Source: Liolophura sinensis
Taxonomy: Eukaryota; Mollusca; Polyplacophora; Chitonida; Chitonidae
Reading direction: 5' to 3'
DNA length: 64,000 nucleotides
Assembly: GCF_032854445.1 (NCBI RefSeq)
Contig: NW_027018046.1
Coordinates: forward strand, 1 to 64,000
The notes beneath the pieces are model-generated. The model did not search any database. It was not told the DNA's origin and saw nothing but the letters and a program-made list of their open reading frames with translations. The position numbers were made by a program, and so were the translations under genes. Positions 26,401-39,412 of this stretch are shown here, piece after piece (position 1 is the stretch's first letter; each line of letters starts with the position of its first letter).

Positions 26401-29400
26401 ACTGTATCAAGTACCTTGTGTTTTTCATGTACAAATGGTGTGGTTTTTCTACACGTAGATAAAGACATTGACATTGTCTTGCACTTAGAAGTAAGGCAAT
26501 TGCTGGGTGAGTTAAATGGGCTTGGCCCAAAGATTTGACGTTTTCTGGGCTACCGAAGGGCACATAACTTATAGTCAAAAGTTGAATATAGTAATGACCA
26601 GTCGCGAATGTACAGAGTACAGTGTAGCCGATTTCAATTAACAAAAAGACCAGGTAAAAATGCAAAAGTGGAAAAACTGTTCCAGTGCTGCTGGTAAGAG
26701 GCTAATCCGACGTATTTTGTGACGAGAAATCGAGTGGTGCAAACCGCGTTGCTCTCCGACCAATACTTTTAGCTGTAGCGACAATTGAATGATCATTTAT
26801 GTCATAATCACGTGCCCAGCAACGGCTCTTACTCCATGGAAACCAGGGAACTTTACAATTTTTCAACAGCTGCCGATGCCTGGCTCAATTCCGCATCTTT
26901 TGGCACCTTACTGAAGTGGGTCAGTGTTCAGTTGTACTTTTTACAGCAGACTGTATCAAGTACCTTGTGTTTTTCACGTACAAATGGTGTGGTTTTTCTA
27001 CACGTAGATAAAGACATTGAGATTGTCTTGGACTTAGAAGTAAGACAATTGCTGGGTGAGTTAAATGGGCTTAGCCCAAAGATTTGACGTCTTCTGGGCT
27101 ACCGAAGGGCACATAACTTATAGTCAAAAGTTGAATATAGTAATGACCAGTCGCGATTGTACAGAGTACAGTGTAGCCGATTTCAATTAACAAAAAGACC
27201 AGGTAAAAATGCAAAAGTGGAAAAACTGTTCCAGTGCTGCTGGTAAGAGGCTAATCCGACGTATTTTGCGACGAGAAATCGAATGGTGCAAACCGCGTTG
27301 CTCTCCGACCAATACTTTTGGCTGTAGTGACAATTGAATGATCATTGATGTCATAATCACGTGCCCAGCAACGGCTCTTACTCCATGGAAACCAGGGAAA
27401 TTTGCAATTTTTCAACAGCTGCCGATGCCTGGCTCAATTCCGCATCTTTTGGCACCTTATAAATGTGGGTCTGTGGTCAGTTGTACTTTTTACAGGAGAC
27501 TGTATCAAGTACCTTGTGTTTTTTATGTACAAATGGTGTGGTTTTTCTACACGTAGATAAAGACATTGAGATTGTCTTGGACTGAGAAGTAAGACAATTG
27601 CTGGGTGAGTTAAATGGGCTTGGCCCAAAGATTTGACGTCTTCTGGGCTACCGAAGGGCACATAACTTATAGTCAAAAGTTGAATATAGTAATGACCAGT
27701 CGCGATTGTACAGAGTACAGTGTAGCCGATTTCAATTAACAAAATGACCAGGTAAAAATGCAAATGTGGAAAAACTGTTCCAGTGCTGCTGGTAAGAGGC
27801 TAATCCGACGTATTTTGCGACGAGAAATCGAATGGTGCAAACCGCGTTGCTCTCCGACCAATACTTTTGGCTGTAGCGACAATTGAATGATCATTGATGT
27901 CATAATCACGTGCCCAGCAACGGCTCTTACTCCATGGAAACCAGGGAAATTTGCAATTTTTCAACAGCTGCCGATGCCTGGCTCAATTCCGCATCTTTTG
28001 GCACCTTACTGAAGTGGGTCAGTGTTCAGTTGTACTTTTTACAGCAGACTGTATCAAGTACCTTGTGTTTTTTATGTACAAATGGTGTGGTTTTTCTACA
28101 CGTAGATAAAGACATTGAGATTGTCTTGGACTGAGAAGTAAGACAAATGCTGGGTGAGTTAAATGGGCTTGGCCCAAAGATTTCAGGTCTTCTGGGCTAC
28201 CGAAGGGCACATAACTTATAGTCAAAAGTTGAATATAGTAATGACCAGTCGCGATTGTACAGAGTACAGTGTTACCGATTTCAATTAACAAAAAGACCAG
28301 GTAAAAATGCAAAAGTGGAAAAACTGTTCCAGTGCTGCTGGTAAGAGGCTAATCCGACGTATTTTGTGACGAGAAATTGAATGGTGCAAACCGCGTTGCT
28401 CTCCGACCAATACTTTTGGCTGTAGTGACAATTGAATGATCATTTATGTCATAATCACGTGCCCAGCAACGGCTCTTACTCCATGGAAACCAGGGAAATT
28501 TGCAATTTTTCAACAGCTGCCGATGCCTGGCTCAATTCCGCATCTTTTGGCACCTTATAAATGTGGGTCAGTGTTCAGTTGTACTTTTTACAGCAGACTG
28601 TATCAAGTACCTTGTGTTTCTCACGTACAAATGGTGTGGTTTTTCTACACGTAGATAAAGACATTGAGATTGTCTTGCACTTAGAAGTAAGGCAATTGCT
28701 GGGTGAGTTAAATGGGCTGAGCCCAAAGATTTCAGGTCTTCTGGGCTACCGAAGGGCACATAACTTATAGTCAAAAGTTGAATATAGTAATGACCAGTCG
28801 CAATAGTACATAGTACAGTGTAGCCGATTTCAATTAACAAAAAGACCAGGTAAAAATGCAAAAGTGGAAAAATTGTTTCAGTGCTGCTGGTAAGAGGCTA
28901 ATCCGACGTATTTTGTGACGAGAAATCGAATGGTGCAAACCGCGTTGCTCTCCGACCAATACTTTTGGCTGTAGCGACAATTGAATGATCATTTATGTCA
29001 TAATCACGTGCCCAGCAACGGCTCTTACTCCATGGAAACCAGGGATATTTGCAATTTTTTAACAGCTGCCGATGCCTGGCCCAATTCCGCATCTTTTGGC
29101 ACCTTATAAATGTGGGTCAGTGTTTAGTTGTACTTTTTACAGCAGACTGTATCAAGTACCTTGTGTTTTTTATGTACAAATGGTGTGGTTTTTCTACACG
29201 TAGATAAAGACATTGAGATTGTCTTGGACTTAGAAGTAAGACAATTGCTGGGTGAGTTAAATGGGCTTGGCCCAAAGATTTCAGGTCTTCTGGGCTACCG
29301 AAGGGCACATAACTTATAGTCAAAAGTTGAATATAGTAATGACCAGTCGCGATTGTACAGAGTACAGTGTAGCCGATTTCAATTAACAAAAAGACCAGGT

Positions 29401-30631
29401 AAAAATGCAAAAGTGGAAAAACTGTTCCAGTGCTGCTGGTAAGAGGCTAATCCGACGTATTTTGTGACTAGAAATCGAATGGTGCAATCCGCGTTGCTCT
29501 CCGACCAATACTTTTGGCTGTAGCGACAATTGAATGATCATTTATGTCATAATCACGTGCCCAGCAACGGCTCTTACTCCATGGAAACCAGGGAAATTTG
29601 CAATTTTTTAACAGCTGCCGATGCCTGGCTCAATTCCGCATCTTTTGGCACCTTATTCCTGTGGGTCTGTGGTCAGTTGTACTTTTTACAGCAGACTGTA
29701 TCAAGTACCTTGTGTTTTTCATGTACAAATGGTGTGGTTTTTCTACACGTAGATAAAGACATTGAGATTGTCTTGGACTTAGAAGTAAGACAATTGCTGG
29801 GTGAGTTAAATGGGCTTGGCCCAAAGATTTCAGGTCTTCTGGGCTACCGAAGGGCACATAACTGATAGTCAAAAGTTGAATATAGTAATGACCAGTCGCG
29901 ATTGTACAGAGTACAGTGTAGCCGATTTCAATTAACAAAAAGACCAGGCAAAAATGCAAAAGTGGAAAAACTGTTCAAGTGCTGCTGGTAAGAGGCTAAT
30001 CCGACGTATTTTGTGACGAGAAATCGAATGGTGCAAACCGCGTTGCTCTCCGACCAATACTTTTGGCTGTAGTGACAATTGAATGATCATTGATGTCATA
30101 ATCACGTGCCCAGCAACGGCTCTTACTCCATGGAAACCAGGGAAGTTTACAATTTTTCAACAGCTGCCGATGCCTGGCTCAATTCCGCATCTTTTGGCAC
30201 CTTACTGAAGTGAGTCAGTGTTCAGTTGTACTTTTTACAGCAGACTGTATCAAGTACCTTGTGTTTTTCACGTACAAATGGTGTGGTTTTTCTACACGTA
30301 GATAAAGACATTGAGATTGTCTTGCACTTAGAAGTAAGGCAATTGCTGGGTGAGTTAAATGGCCTTGGCCCAAAGATTTGACGTTTTCTGGGCTACCGAA
30401 GAACACATAACTTATAGTCAAAAGTTGAATATAGTAATGACCAGTCGCGATTGTACAGAGTACAGTGTAGCCGATTTCAATTAACAAAAAGACCAGGCAA
30501 AAATGCAAAAGTGGAAAAACTGTTCCAGTGCTGCTGGTAAGAGGCTAATCCGACGTATTTTGTGACGAGAAATCGAATGGTGCAAACCGCGTTGCTCTCC
30601 GACCAATACTTTAGGCTGTAGTGACAATTCA
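23494..30631 (+). repeat. Array zone 4: mixed units linking F-rich and E1/E2 regions
   Basis: Unit anchors are 23494 (T, ATAATCAT), 24044 (C), 24592 (C), 25141 (K'), 25691 (C), 26240 (C), 26789 (C), 27338 (T), 27887 (C), 28436 (hybrid), 28985 (K), 29534 (F) and 30083 (C). The pair 24592/25141 is the first E1/E2 dimer in the window. The run 25691-27337 repeats the order and private variants (TTAAACCATGG, GATGCGTGG, GGGAACTTTACAA) of 13060-14706, 23 units to the left. The unit at 28436 combines the TAAATG start of class T or K with the GTCAGTGTTCAG of class C. No gene is seen. Confidence 0.85.
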
Positions 30632-33600
30632 ATGATCATTTATGTCATAATCACGTGCCCAGCAACGGCTCTTACTCCATGGAAACCAATGAAATTTGCA
30701 ATTTTTCAACAGCTGCCGATACCTGGCTTAATTCCGCATCTTTTGGCACCTTACTGAAGTGGGTCAGTGTTCAGTTGTACTTTTTACAGCAGACTGTATC
30801 AAGTACCTTGTGTTTTTCACGTACAAATGGTGTGGTTTTTCTACACGTAGATAAAGACATTGAGATTGTCTTGCACTTAGAAGTAAGGCAATTGCTGGGT
30901 GAGTTAAATGGGCTTAGCCGAAAGATTTGTCGTCTTCTGGGCTACCGAAGGGCACATAACTTATAGTCAAAAGTTGAATATAGTAATGACCAGTCGCGAT
31001 TGTACAGAGTACAGTGTAGCCGATTTCAATTAACAAAAAGACCAGGCAAAAATGCAAAAGTGCGAAAACTGTTCCAGTGAGGCTGGTAAGAGGCTAATCC
31101 AACGTATTTTGTGACGAGAAATCGAATGGTGCAAACCGCGTTGCTCTCCGACCAATACTTTTGGATGTAGCGACAATTAAATGATCATTGATGTCATAAT
31201 CACGTGCCCAGCAACGGCTCTTACTCCATGGAAACCAGGGAAATTTGCAATTATTTAACAGCTGCCGATGCCTGGCCCAAATCCCCATCTTTTCGCATCT
31301 TATAAATGTGGGTAAGTGTTCAGTTGTACTTTTTACAGCAGACTGTATCAAGTACCTTGTGTTTTTCACGTACAAATGGTGTGGTTTTTCTACACGTAGA
31401 TAAGACATTGAGATTGTCTTGCACTTAGAAGTAAGACAATTGCTGGGTGAGTTAAATGGGCTTAGCCCAAAGATTTGTCGTCTTCTGGGCTACCGAAGGG
31501 CACATAACTTATAGTCAAAAGTTGAATATAGTAATGACCAGTCGCGATTGTACAGAGTACAGTGTAGCCGATTTCAATTAAAAAAAAAGACCAGGCAAAA
31601 ATGCAAAAGTGGAAAAACTGTTCCAGTGCTGCTGGTAAGAGGCTAATCCGACGTATTTTGTGACGAGAAATCGAATGGTGCAAACCGCGTTGCTCTCCGA
31701 CCAATACTTTAGGCTGTAGTGACAATTCAATGATCATTTATGTCATAATCACGTGCCCAGCAACGGCTCTTACTCCATGGAAACCAATGAAATTTGCAAT
31801 TTTTCAACAGCTGCCGATACCTGGCTTAATTCCGCATCTTTTGGCACCTTACTGAAGTGGGTCAGTGTTCAGTTGTACTTTTTACAGCAGACTGTATCAA
31901 GTACCTTGTGTTTTTCACGTACAAATGGTGTGGTTTTTCTACACGTAGATAAAGACATTGAGATTGTCTTGCACTTAGAAGTAAGGCAATTGCTGGGTGA
32001 GTTAAATGGGCTTAGCCCAAAGATTTGTCGTCTTCTGGGCTACCGAAGGGCACATAACTTATAGTCAAAAGTTGAATATAGTAATGACCAGTCGCGATTG
32101 TACAGAGTACAGTGTAGCCGATTTCAATTAACAAAAAGACCAGGCAAAAATGCAAAAGTGCGAAAACTGTTCCAGTGAGGCTGGTAAGAGGCTAATCCAA
32201 CGTATTTTGTGACGAGAAATCGAATGGTGCAAACCGCGTTGCTCTCCGACCAATACTTTTGGATGTAGCGACAATTAAATGATCATTGATGTCATAATCA
32301 CGTGCCCAGCAACGGCTCTTACTCCATGGAAACCAGGGAAATTTGCAATTATTTAACAGCTGCCGATGCCTGGCCCAAATCCCCATCTTTTCGCATTTTA
32401 TAAATGTGGGTAAGTGTTCAGTTGTACTTTTTACAGCAGACTGTATCAAGTACCTTGTGTTTTTCACGTACAAATGGTGTGGTTTTTCTACACGTAGATA
32501 AAGACATTGAGATTGTCTTGCACTTAGAAGTAAGACAATTGCTGGGTGAGTTAAATGGGCTTAGCCCAAAGATTTCAGCTCTTCTGGGCTACCGAAGGGC
32601 ACATAACTTATAGTCAAAAGTTGAATATAGTAATGACCAGTCGCGATTGTACAGAGTACAGTGTAGCCGATTTCAATTAACAAAAAGACCAGGCAAAAAT
32701 GCAAAAGTGGAAAAACTGTTCCAGTGCTGCTGGTAAGAGGCTAATCCGACGTATTTTGTGACGAGAAATCGAATGGTGCAAACCGCGTTGCTCTCCGACC
32801 AATACTTTAGGCTGTAGTGACAATTCAATGATCATTTATGTCATAATCACGTGCCCAGCAACGGCACTTACTCCATGGAAACCAATGAAATTTGCAATTT
32901 TTCAACAGCTGCCGATACCTGGCTTAATTCCGCATCTTTTGGCACCTTACTGAAGTGGGTCAGTGTTCAGTTGTACTTTTTACAGCAGACTGTATCAAGT
33001 ACCTTGTGTTTTTCACGTACAAATGGTGTGGTTTTTCTACACGTAGATAAAGACATTGAGATTGTCTTGCACCTAGAAGTAAGGCAATTGCTGGGTGAGT
33101 TAAATGGGCTTAGCCGAAAGATTTGTCGTCTTCTGGGCTACCGAAGGGCACATAACTTATAGTCAAAAGTTGAATATAGTAATGACCAGTCGCGATTGTA
33201 CAGAGTACAGTGTAGCCGATTTCAATTAACAAAAAGACCAGGCAAAAATGCAAAAGTGCGAAAACTGTTCCAGTGAGGCTGGTAAGAGGCTAATCCGACG
33301 TATTTTGTGACGACAAATCGAATGGTGCAAACCGCGTTGCTCTCCGACCAATACTTTTGCCTGTAGCGACAATTAAATGATCATTTATGTCATAATCACG
33401 TGCACAGCAACGGCTCTTACTCCATGGAAACCAGGGAAATTTTCAATTTTTCAACAGCTGCCGATGCCTAGCCCAATTCCGCATCTTTTGGCACCTTATA
33501 AATGTGGGTCTGTGGTCAGTTGTACTTTTTACAGCAGACTGTATCAAGTACCTTGTGTTTTTTATGTACAAATGGTCTGGTTTTTCTACACGTAGATAAA

Positions 33601-33925
33601 GACATTGAGATTGTCTTGCACTTAGAAGTAAGACAATTGCTGGGTGAGTTAAATGGGCTTAGCCCAAAGATTTGACGTCTTCTGGGTTACCGAAGGGCAC
33701 ATAACTTATAGTCAAAAGTTGAATATAGTAATGACCAGTCGCGATTATACAGAGTACAGTGTAGCCGATTTCAATTAACAAAAAGACCAGGCAAAAATGC
33801 AAAAGTGGAAAAACTGTTCCAGTGCTGCTGGTAAGAGGCTAATCCGACGTATTTTGTGACGAGAAATCGAATGGTGCAAACCGCGTTACTCTCCGACCAA
33901 TACTTTTGGCTGTAGTGACAATTGA

Positions 33926-35023
33926 ATGATCATTTATGTCAAAATCACGTGCCCAGCAACGGCTCTTACTCCATGGAAACCAGGGAAATTTGCAATTTTT
34001 CAACAGCTGCCGATGCCTGGCTCAATTCCGCATCTTTTGGCACCTTACTGAAGTGAGTCAGTGTTCAGTTGTACTTTTTACAGCAGACTGTATCAAGTAC
34101 CTTGTGTTTTTTATGTACAAATGGTGTGGTTTTTCTACACGTAGATAAAGACATTGAGATTGTCTTGCACTTAGAAGTAAGACAATTGCTGGGTGAGTTA
34201 AATGGGCTTAGCCCAAAGATTTGACGTCTTCTGGGTTACCGAAGGGCACATAACTTATAGTCAAAAGTTGAATATAGTAATGACCAGTCGCGATTGTACA
34301 GAGTACAGTGTAGCCGATTTCAATTAACAAAAAGACCAGGCAAAAATGCAAAAGTGGAAAAACTGTTCCAGTGCTGCTGGTAAGAGGCTAATCCGACGTA
34401 TTTTGTGACGAGAAATCGAATGGTGCAAACCGCGTTACTCTCCGACCAATACTTTTGGCTGTAGTGACAATTGAATGATCATTTATGTCAAAATCACGTG
34501 CCCAGCAACGGCTCTTACTCCATGGAAACCAGGGAAATTTGCAATTTTTCAACAGCTGCCGATGCCTGGCTCAATTCCGCATCTTTTGGCACCTTACTGA
34601 AGTGAGTCAGTGTTCAGTTGTACTTTTTACAGCAGACTGTATCAAGTACCTTGTGTTTTTCACGTACAAATGGTGTGGTTTTTCTACACGTAGATAAAGA
34701 CATTGAGATTGTCTTGCACTTAGAAGTAAGACAATTGCTGGGTGAGTTAAATGGGCTTAGCCCAAAGATTTCAGGTCTTCTGGGCTACCGAAGGGCACAT
34801 AACTTATTTTCAAAAGTTGAATATAGTAATGACCAGTCGCGATTGTACAGAGTACAGTGTAGCCGATTTCAATTAACAAAAAGACCAGGCAAAAATGCAA
34901 AAGTGGAAAAACTGTTCCAGTGCTGCTGGTAAGAGGCTAATCCGACGTATTTTGTGACGAGAAATCGAATGGTGCATACCGCGTTGCTCTCCGACCAATA
35001 CTTTAGGCTGTAGTGACAATTCA
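33926..35023 (+). repeat. Adjacent duplicated single units
   Basis: Units at 33926 and 34475 are near-identical neighbours. Both have ATGTCAAAATCACGTG (A for T) and GCGTTACTCTCC just upstream, and both are class C with GTGAG. This is a duplication of a single 549 bp unit. The second copy has lost the usual TAG near 34806 (ACTTATTTTCAAAAG). Confidence 0.75.
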
Positions 35024-35572
35024 ATGATCATTTATGTCATAATCACGTGCCCAGCAACGGCTCTTACTCCATGGAAACCAATGAAATTTGCAATTTTTCA
35101 ACAGCTGCCGATACCTGGCTTAATTCCGCATCTTTTGGCACCTTACTGAAGTGGGTCAGTGTTCAGTTGTACTTTTTACAGCAGACTGTATCAAGTACCT
35201 TGTGTTTTTCACGTACAAATGGTATGGTTTTTCTACACGTAGATAAAGACATTGAGATTGTCTTGCACTTAGAAGTAAGGCAATTGCTGGGTGAGTTAAA
35301 TGGGCTTAGCCGAAAGATTTGTCGTCTTCTGGGCTACCGAAGGGCACATAACTTATAGTCAAAAGTTGAATATAGTAATGACCAGTCGCGATTGTACAGA
35401 GTACAGTGTAGCCGATTTCAATTAACAAAAAGACCAGGCAAAAATGCAAAAGTGCGAAAACTGTTCCAGTGAGGCTGGTAAGAGGCTAATCCGACGTATT
35501 TTGTGACGAGAAATCGAATGGTGCAAACCGCGTTGCTCTCCGACCAATACTTTTGGATGTAGCGACAATTAA

Positions 35573-37768
35573 ATGATCATTGATGTCATAATCACGTGCC
35601 CAGCAACGGCTCTTACTCCATGGAAACCAGGGAAATTTGCAATTATTTAACAGCTGCCGATGCCTGGCCCAAATCCCCATCTTTTCGGATCTTATAAATG
35701 TGGGTAAGTGTTCAGTTGTACTTTTTACAGCAGACTGTATCAAGTACCTTGTGTTTTTCACGTACAAATGGTGTGGTTTTTCTACACGTAGATAAAGACA
35801 TTGAGATTGTCTTGCACTTAGAAGTAAGACAATTGCTGGGTGAGTTAAATGGGCTTAGCCCAAAGATTTCAGCTCTTCTGGGCTACCGAAGGGCACATAA
35901 CTTATAGTCAAAAGTTGAATATAGTAATGACCAGTCGCGATTGTACAGAGTACAGTGTAGCCGATTTCAATTAACAAAAAGACCAGGGAAAAATGCAAAA
36001 GTGGAAAAACTGTTCCAGTGCTGCTGATAAGAGGCTAATCCGACGTATTTTGTGACGAGAAATCGAATGGTGCAAACCGCGTTGCTCTCCGACCAATACT
36101 TTAGGCTGTAGTGACAATTCAATGATCATTTATGTCATAATCACGTGCCCAGCAACGGCACTTACTCCATGGAAACCAATGAAATTTGCAATTTTTCAAC
36201 AGCTGCCGATACCTGGCTTAATTCCGCATCTTTTGGCACCTTACTGAAGTGGGTCAGTGTTCAGTTGTACTTTTTACAGCAGACTGTATCAAGTACCTTG
36301 TGTTTTTCACGTACAAATGGTGTGGTTTTTCTACACGTAGATAAAGACATTGCGATTGTCTTGCACTTAGAAGTAAGGCAATTGCTGGGTGAGTTAAATG
36401 GGCTTAGCCCAAAGATTTGTCGTCTTCTGGGCTACCGAAGGGCACATAACTTATAGTCAAAAGTTGAATATAGTAATGACCAGTCGCGATTGTACAGAGT
36501 ACAGTGTAGCCGATTTCAATGAACAAAAAGACCAGGCAAAAATGCAAAAGTGCGAAAACTGTTCCAGTGAGGCTGGTAAGAGGCTAATCCAACGTATTTT
36601 GTGACGAGAAATCGAATGGTGCAAACCGCGTTGCTCTCCGACCAATACTTTTGGATGTAGCGACAATTAAATGATCATTTATGTCATAATCACGTGCCCA
36701 GCAACGGCTCTTACTCCATGGAAACCAGGGAAATTTGCAATTATTTAACAGCTGCCGATGCCTGGCCCGAATCCCCATCTTTTCGCATCTTATAAATGTG
36801 GGTAAGTGTTTAGTTGTACTTTTTACAGCAGACTGTATCAAGTACCTTGTGTTTTTTATGTACAAATGGTGTGGTTTTTCTACACGTAGATAAAGACATT
36901 GAGATTGTCTTGGACTTAGAAGTAAGACAATTGCTGGGTGAGTTAAATGGGCTGAGCCCAAAGATTTCACGTCTTCTGGGCTACCGAAGGGCACATAACC
37001 TATAGTCAAAAGTTGAATATAGTAATGACCAGTCGCGATTGTACAGAGTACAGTGTAGCCGATTTCAATTAACAAAAAGACCAGGTAAAAATGCAAAAGT
37101 GGAAAAACTGTTCCAGTGCTGCTGGTAAGAGGCTAATCCGACGTATTTTGTGACGAGAAATTGAATGGTGCAAACCGCGTTGCTCTCCGACCAATACTTT
37201 TGGCTGTAGCGACAATTGAATGATCATTTATGTCATAATCACGTGCCCAGCAACGGCTCTTACTCCATGGAAACCAGGGATATTTGCAATTTTTTAACAG
37301 CTGCCGATGCCTGGCCCAATTCCGCATCTTTTGGCACCTTATAATTGTGGGTCAGTGTTTAGTTGTACTTTTTACAGCAGACTGTATCAAGTACCTTTTG
37401 TTTTTCATGTACAAATGGTGTGGTTTTTCTACACGTAGATAAAGACATTGAGATTGTCTTGCACTTAGAAGTAAGGCAATTGCTGGGTGAGTTAAATGGG
37501 CTTAGCCCAAAGATTTCAGGTCTTTTGGGCTACCGAAGGGCACATAACTTATAGTCAAAAGTTGAATATTGTAATGACCAGTCGCGATTTTACAGAGTAC
37601 AGTGTAGCCGATTTCAATTAACAAAAAGACCAGGCAAAAATGCAAAAGTGGAAAAACTGTTCCAGTGCTGCTGGTAAGAGGCTAATCCGACGTATTTTGT
37701 GACGAGAAATCGAATGGTGCAAACCGCGTTGCTCTCCGACCAATACTTTTGGCTGTAGTGACAATTGA
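35573..37768 (+). repeat. Four-unit block, copy 1 (seven-unit offset)
   Basis: Units at 35573 (E2), 36122 (E1), 36671 (E2) and 37220 (K) pair with 39413, 39963, 40513 and 41063, offset 3840-3843 bp. Shared private variants are CTTTTCGGATCTTATAAATG (35690, 39529), GGCCCGAATCCCC (about 36765, 40607) and GAGCCCAAAGATTTCACGTC in the third unit. The offset of seven units is the same as in the 10868/14707 block. Confidence 0.8.
36584..37096 (-). other. Long open frame, 170 codons, probably not a gene
   Basis: This is one of the two longest open frames in the window. It exists because the unit length is divisible by three and because the K' variant GGGTAAGTG replaces a TGA, present in most C and K units, with TTA. 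It begins at a TTG, not an ATG; the first ATG would leave about 64 codons. The translated product has no domain I recognise and the same peptide, in broken pieces, appears in most units. Indels elsewhere break the frame without pattern, as expected of non-coding DNA. Confidence 0.3.
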
Positions 37769-38317
37769 ATGATCATTTATGTCATCATCACGTGCCCAGC
37801 AACGGCTCTTACTGCATGGAAACCAAGGAAATTTGCAATTTTTCAACAGCTGTCGATGCCTGGCTCAATTCCGCATCTTTTGGCATCTTACTGAAGTGGG
37901 TCAGTGTTCAGTTGTACTTTTTACAGCAGACTGTATCAAGTACCTTGTGTTTTTCACGTACAAATGGTGTGGTTTTTCTACACGTAGATAAAGACATTGA
38001 GATTGTCTTGCACTTAGAAGTAAGGCAATTGCTGGGTGAGTTAAATGGGCTTAGCCCAAAGATTTCAGGTCTTCTGGGCTACCGAAGGGCACATAACTTA
38101 TAGTCAAAAGTTGAATATAGTAATGACCAGTCGCGATTGTACAGAGTACAGTGTAGCCGATTTCAATTAACAAAAAGACCAGGCAAAAATGCAAAAGTGG
38201 AAAAACTGTTCCAGTGCTACTAGTAAGAGGCTAATCCGTCGTATTTTGTGACTAGAAATCGAATGGTGCAATCCGCGTTGCTCTCCGACCAATACTTTTG
38301 GCTGTAGCGACAATTGA

Positions 38318-39412
38318 ATGATCATTTATGTCATAATCACGTGCGTAGCAACGGCTCTTACTCCATGGAAACCAGGGAAGTTTACAATTTTTCAACAGCT
38401 GCCGATGCCTGGCTCAATTGCGCATCTTTTGGCACCTTACTGAAGTGAGTCAGTGTTCAGTTGTACTTTTTACAGCAGACTGTATCAAGTACCTTGTGTT
38501 TTTCACGTACAAATGGTGTGGTTTTTCTACACGTAGATAAAGACATTGAGATTGTCTTGCACTTAGAAGTAAGGCAATTGCTGCGTGAGTTAAATGGGCT
38601 TAGCCCAAAGATTTCAGGTCTTCTGGGCTACCGAAGGGCACATAACTAGTCAAAAGTTGAATATAGTAATGACCAGTCGCGATTGTACAGAGTACAGTGT
38701 AGCCGATTTCAATTAACAAAAAGACCAGGCAAAAATGCAAAAGTGCGAAAACTGTTCCAGTACTGCTGGTAAGAGGCTAATCCGACGTATTTTGTGACGA
38801 GAAATCGAATGGTGCAAACCGCGTTGCTCTTCGACCAATACTTTTGGCTGTAGTGACAATTGAATGATCATTTATGTCATAATCACGTGCCCAGCAACGG
38901 CTCTTACTCCATGGAAACCAAGGAAATTTGCAATTTTTCAACAGCTGTCGATGCCTGGCTCAATTCCGCATCTTTTGGCATCTTACTGAAGTGGGTCAGT
39001 GTTCAGTTGTACTTTTTACAGCAGACTGTATCAAGTACCTTGTGTTTTTCACGTACAAATGGTGTGGTTTTTCTACACGTAGATAAAGACATTGAGATTG
39101 TCTTGCACTTAGAAGTAAGGCAATTGCTGGGTGAGTTAAATGGGCTTAGCCCAAAGATTTCAGGTCTTCTGGGCTACCGAAGGGCACATAACTTATAGTC
39201 AAAAGTTGAATATAGTAATGACCAGTCGCGATTGTACAGAGTACAGTGTAGCCGATTTCAATTAACAAAAAGACCAGGCAAAAATGCAAAAGTGGAAAAA
39301 CTGTTCCAGTGCTACTAGTAAGAGGCTAATCCGTCGTATTTTGTGACGAGAAATCGAATGGTGCAATCCGCGTTGCTCTCCGACCAATACTTTTGGCTGT
39401 AGCGACAATTGA
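38318..39412 (+). repeat. Two-unit block shared with 46365-47462
   Basis: The first unit has GCTGCGTGAGTT and ends with CCAGTACTGCTGG. The second has CTCTTCGACCAA just upstream, AGCTGTCGATGCC and GGCATCTTACTG. The same pair with the same variants stands at 46365-47462, offset about 8047-8050 bp. The unit at 37769 is a further relative of the second member. Confidence 0.72.

Noticed and set aside
34618-34932. Extended plus-strand frame of 104 codons
   Set aside because: It exists only because TAG became TTT near 34806 in a single unit, and it starts at TTG.
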